Shown here: piece after piece, positions 4,738 through 6,658 of the stretch
Position numbering within the stretch: the stretch's first letter is position 1
How the letters are laid out: the number at the start of each line of letters is the position of its first letter
NCBI GenBank assembly: GCA_031267005.1
Contig: JAIRZX010000659.1
Coordinates: 1 to 6,658, forward strand
Length of the DNA stretch: 6,658 bases
Source of the DNA: Deltaproteobacteria bacterium
Lineage (GTDB): Bacteria; Desulfobacterota; Desulfarculia; Adiutricales; Adiutricaceae
Direction: 5' to 3'
Translations under genes and position numbers: made by a program
Notes under the pieces: generated by a model
The model's database searches: none
What the model was told of the DNA's origin: nothing
Seen by the model: the letters and a program-made list of their open reading frames with translations, nothing else

Positions 4738-6639
4738 TCAATGCCTTTTCATTTTTTGGGTCACTGGTTCTTTCGAATCCCCAGCCGCATCAGTCTGTGC
4801 CTGACCGTCGGTCGCCTGGATGGTCTGGGAAGTACCCAGGTATTCCGAAGCCCTCGCCAGAAGATCTTCGGCGGGACAGCTTCGGATCCGCACATCGTTC
4901 CTGCCGCATATGCCTATTGCAACGGCGCGGACATCTTTGCCAGGAGCCATATAAGGCAAAAGATAATCTTTTTCAATAATTTGCCTGAAAGCGGCATTAA
5001 CGCATGATTGGAGTTTTTTTGAGTTGGCGTCTGATATGCCGATAGTCTGAGGCATAAGGGAATTCATGGAATCAGAGTCAGTATCGTTATCGGTGTCTGA
5101 TTTAGCGTATTTGACTTCGGTAATAAAAATTGGTTTATCCTGTGCTGTAATGACGAGATCTATAATGCCGCCACCCGTATTTTGTTCAGGATCCACTTCA
5201 TAATCAGACATTACGAAAATGTTCAGAAGAATAACATGGTACAAAAATTCCTTTTGGCGATGCAACGAATGCGGAATTACGCTCAGGAATCCTTGCAACA
5301 GTTTTTCAGCGTTGGCAGAGTCACCTTCGCAAAAAGCATGACAGAATTGTTTGGCCCTAACTGAGTTGAAAATATTTTTTTCAGCGGTTAATTTCGGCAT
5401 TACATGTCGGCTTACGTAGTTTTTCATGATCGACATGCCAACTTCCCGGTTAGGGACCGTGAGGTATAGTTTGTTGTTATCTTCAGTTTTATCCCGCTTG
5501 CGTAAAGTCAGGTAACCTGTCTGCAACATCAGCGGTATCGGGTCAATATTGCCCGAATCCTGTATGTCAACGCTTCCGGTGAATCTTTCGCTTCCGTTAA
5601 ATACTTTAGAAAAAATATCATCTGTAATATTAAACTTTTGAATTAGTCTGGGTTCCCCTGTACCAAACCAATAGTTTTTGAATTCATGGTCAATCAGAAA
5701 ATTCTGTAAAGACAGCGGGTTAATCACTCGGTCTGTACCGTTCCAGCTGTATCCGTCGTACCACTCGATGATACGCTCCATTAGCATTTTTTTTGAAAAA
5801 CCAGGACCGAATTCTTTTTGGTTCCTTAATTCAGCCAAAGTCACATCAAGATGTTGTGAATAACAGTTAGAAATTTCTTCTATTGTGAAACCGCATATTG
5901 TCCCGTATTCTTTTTTGAAACTGATATCACGAAGATTATTCATAGCCGAAAACAAGGATAATTGCGAAAATTTGGTTATTCCCGTAATGAAAATACGTTC
6001 TATCAGGTTTTCACATGATTTTAACGAATTATAAAATCCGTGAAGAGTCTCTTTTGCAATTTCAAGTTTTGTATTGTTAGTTAAATTATTGATTATCGGC
6101 GCATCGTATTCATCAATCAAAACGATTATCTTTTTGCGGTCAGCTATCAGACCGTCATCCAGGCTGATATTCTGCGTAACTAAAGGAATGTCCTTGTAAT
6201 TAGCGCAAATAGTTCCCAATATTTCTGTTAGGCTGTCGGCAGAGTTGCCTTCCTCGATTGTGAAACCCCTGAATTTGGCGTAATGGCGAAGATTTTTAGC
6301 GATGCTGGAATCAAGGGTAGTAGGGTCATCGATAAACGAGTTCATGCTGATCCTCAGAACGTGCGAACGGGTCCACTCGTCTTCCCTGCGAAGCCTGTCA
6401 ATGGCAAGTCCGGAAAAAAGTTCTTTCCTGCCTGAAGCAACTTCCTCGATGGTATCGATCAGAAGGGTTTTGCCGAACCGCCTTGGCCGGGAAAGGAAAA
6501 ATTTTTTGCGCGGACCTGTAAGGATCTTATGGATGAAATCGGTCTTGTCAACGTAAATATAGCCTTCGTTTCTCAATTCAGAGAAATTAGCGATTTCGGA
6601 GCCGATTTCCAAAATAGCCTGGTTTTCCTGGCCAACCAT
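4738..6639 (-). CDS. AAA-ATPase-like protein with C-terminal PD-(D/E)XK nuclease-like domain
   Basis: Encodes 633 residues. The N-terminal AAA-ATPase-like domain (Pfam PF09820 type) opens with 'F-S-E-L-R-N-E-G-Y-I-Y-V-D-K-T' (19-33). It has a Walker A-like S50-R-P-R-R-F-G-K-T58 and a Walker B I175-D176-E177-Y-D179. The C-terminal PD-(D/E)XK domain (PF08011/DUF1703 type) keeps D494 ('GIIDLVI'), E508-x-K510 ('FITEVKYA') and a downstream Q553...Y559, so the catalytic set looks intact. The family is abundant and often multicopy in some host-associated bacteria. Its cellular role is not established, and ATP-dependent nucleic acid processing is inference. Odd points are an Asp-rich insert (515-523) after ExK and a hydrophilic tail (about 599-633). 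The ATG at 6639 follows GCGAGG by 5 bases and suits the family's usual beginning. The gene is much AT-richer than the SrfA-like pair, suggesting transfer. No partner gene is visible, and its promoter lies at or beyond the right edge. Confidence 0.92.
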   Translation of the reverse strand: MVGQENQAILEIGSEIANFSELRNEGYIYVDKTDFIHKILTGPRKKFFLSRPRRFGKTLLIDTIEEVASGRKELFSGLAIDRLRREDEWTRSHVLRISMNSFIDDPTTLDSSIAKNLRHYAKFRGFTIEEGNSADSLTEILGTICANYKDIPLVTQNISLDDGLIADRKKIIVLIDEYDAPIINNLTNNTKLEIAKETLHGFYNSLKSCENLIERIFITGITKFSQLSLFSAMNNLRDISFKKEYGTICGFTIEEISNCYSQHLDVTLAELRNQKEFGPGFSKKMLMERIIEWYDGYSWNGTDRVINPLSLQNFLIDHEFKNYWFGTGEPRLIQKFNITDDIFSKVFNGSERFTGSVDIQDSGNIDPIPLMLQTGYLTLRKRDKTEDNNKLYLTVPNREVGMSIMKNYVSRHVMPKLTAEKNIFNSVRAKQFCHAFCEGDSANAEKLLQGFLSVIPHSLHRQKEFLYHVILLNIFVMSDYEVDPEQNTGGGIIDLVITAQDKPIFITEVKYAKSDTDNDTDSDSMNSLMPQTIGISDANSKKLQSCVNAAFRQIIEKDYLLPYMAPGKDVRAVAIGICGRNDVRIRSCPAEDLLARASEYLGTSQTIQATDGQAQTDAAGDSKEPVTQKMKRH

Positions 6640-6658
6640 GCAAGCCTCGCTCTATCCC
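6640..6658 (-). promoter_or_regulatory. Ribosome-binding site of the ATPase/nuclease gene
   Basis: On the minus strand, GAGCGAGG lies 5 bases before the ATG (CTTGC spacer). It gives an acceptable Shine-Dalgarno core (GAGG) and supports this start. The promoter itself is not in the window. Confidence 0.55.

Overview
This window looks like an accessory stretch of a GC-rich, probably Gram-negative chromosome. The two genes on the left are very GC-rich (about 70% by eye). Each encodes one membrane span followed by a C-terminal domain with six conserved cysteines, which fits export across an inner membrane. The right third is a clearly AT-richer gene (about 40-45% GC by eye). The taxon cannot be fixed from sequence alone. 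A proteobacterium, possibly host-associated or deltaproteobacterium-like, is only a guess based on the SrfA-like proteins and the AAA/PD-(D/E)XK gene.

Layout: (1) 1-93 holds two full 34-bp direct repeats and a partial third at the left edge. (2) 94-233 is a leader with a small GC hairpin. (3) 234-1511 and 1515-2924 are two tandem, paralogous genes on the plus strand, 3 bp apart. Their shared architecture is an N-terminal domain with an IDW motif and a 'V-x-G-x-P-V-x-x-x-W-G' motif, one transmembrane helix, a Pro/Glu-rich linker and a 'FL-x-GCW' six-cysteine domain. I read them as SrfA-family-like proteins. (4) 2925-3294 is non-coding and contains a strong intrinsic terminator at 3248-3289. 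(5) 3295-3334 is a perfect 20-bp tandem duplication. (6) 3336-4044 is a broken remnant of an IS1634-like transposase. Its first piece (3336-3461) is a 41-codon fragment in a different frame from the rest. (7) 4045-4737 has no convincing gene: an AT-rich patch, then a G-rich island with a G-quadruplex motif, then several palindromes. (8) 4738-6639, minus strand, encodes a complete 633-residue AAA-ATPase-like protein with a C-terminal PD-(D/E)XK nuclease-like domain.

The two SrfA-like genes are almost certainly co-transcribed and translationally coupled. In the known srfABC arrangement SrfA is accompanied by SrfB and SrfC. Neither is present here, although the left edge is open. The transposase remnant, the repeats and the drop in GC mark the right half as a zone of insertion and decay, into which the ATPase/nuclease gene was probably acquired. 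I see no complete new multi-gene system. The most notable signal is the tandem six-cysteine membrane paralogue pair.
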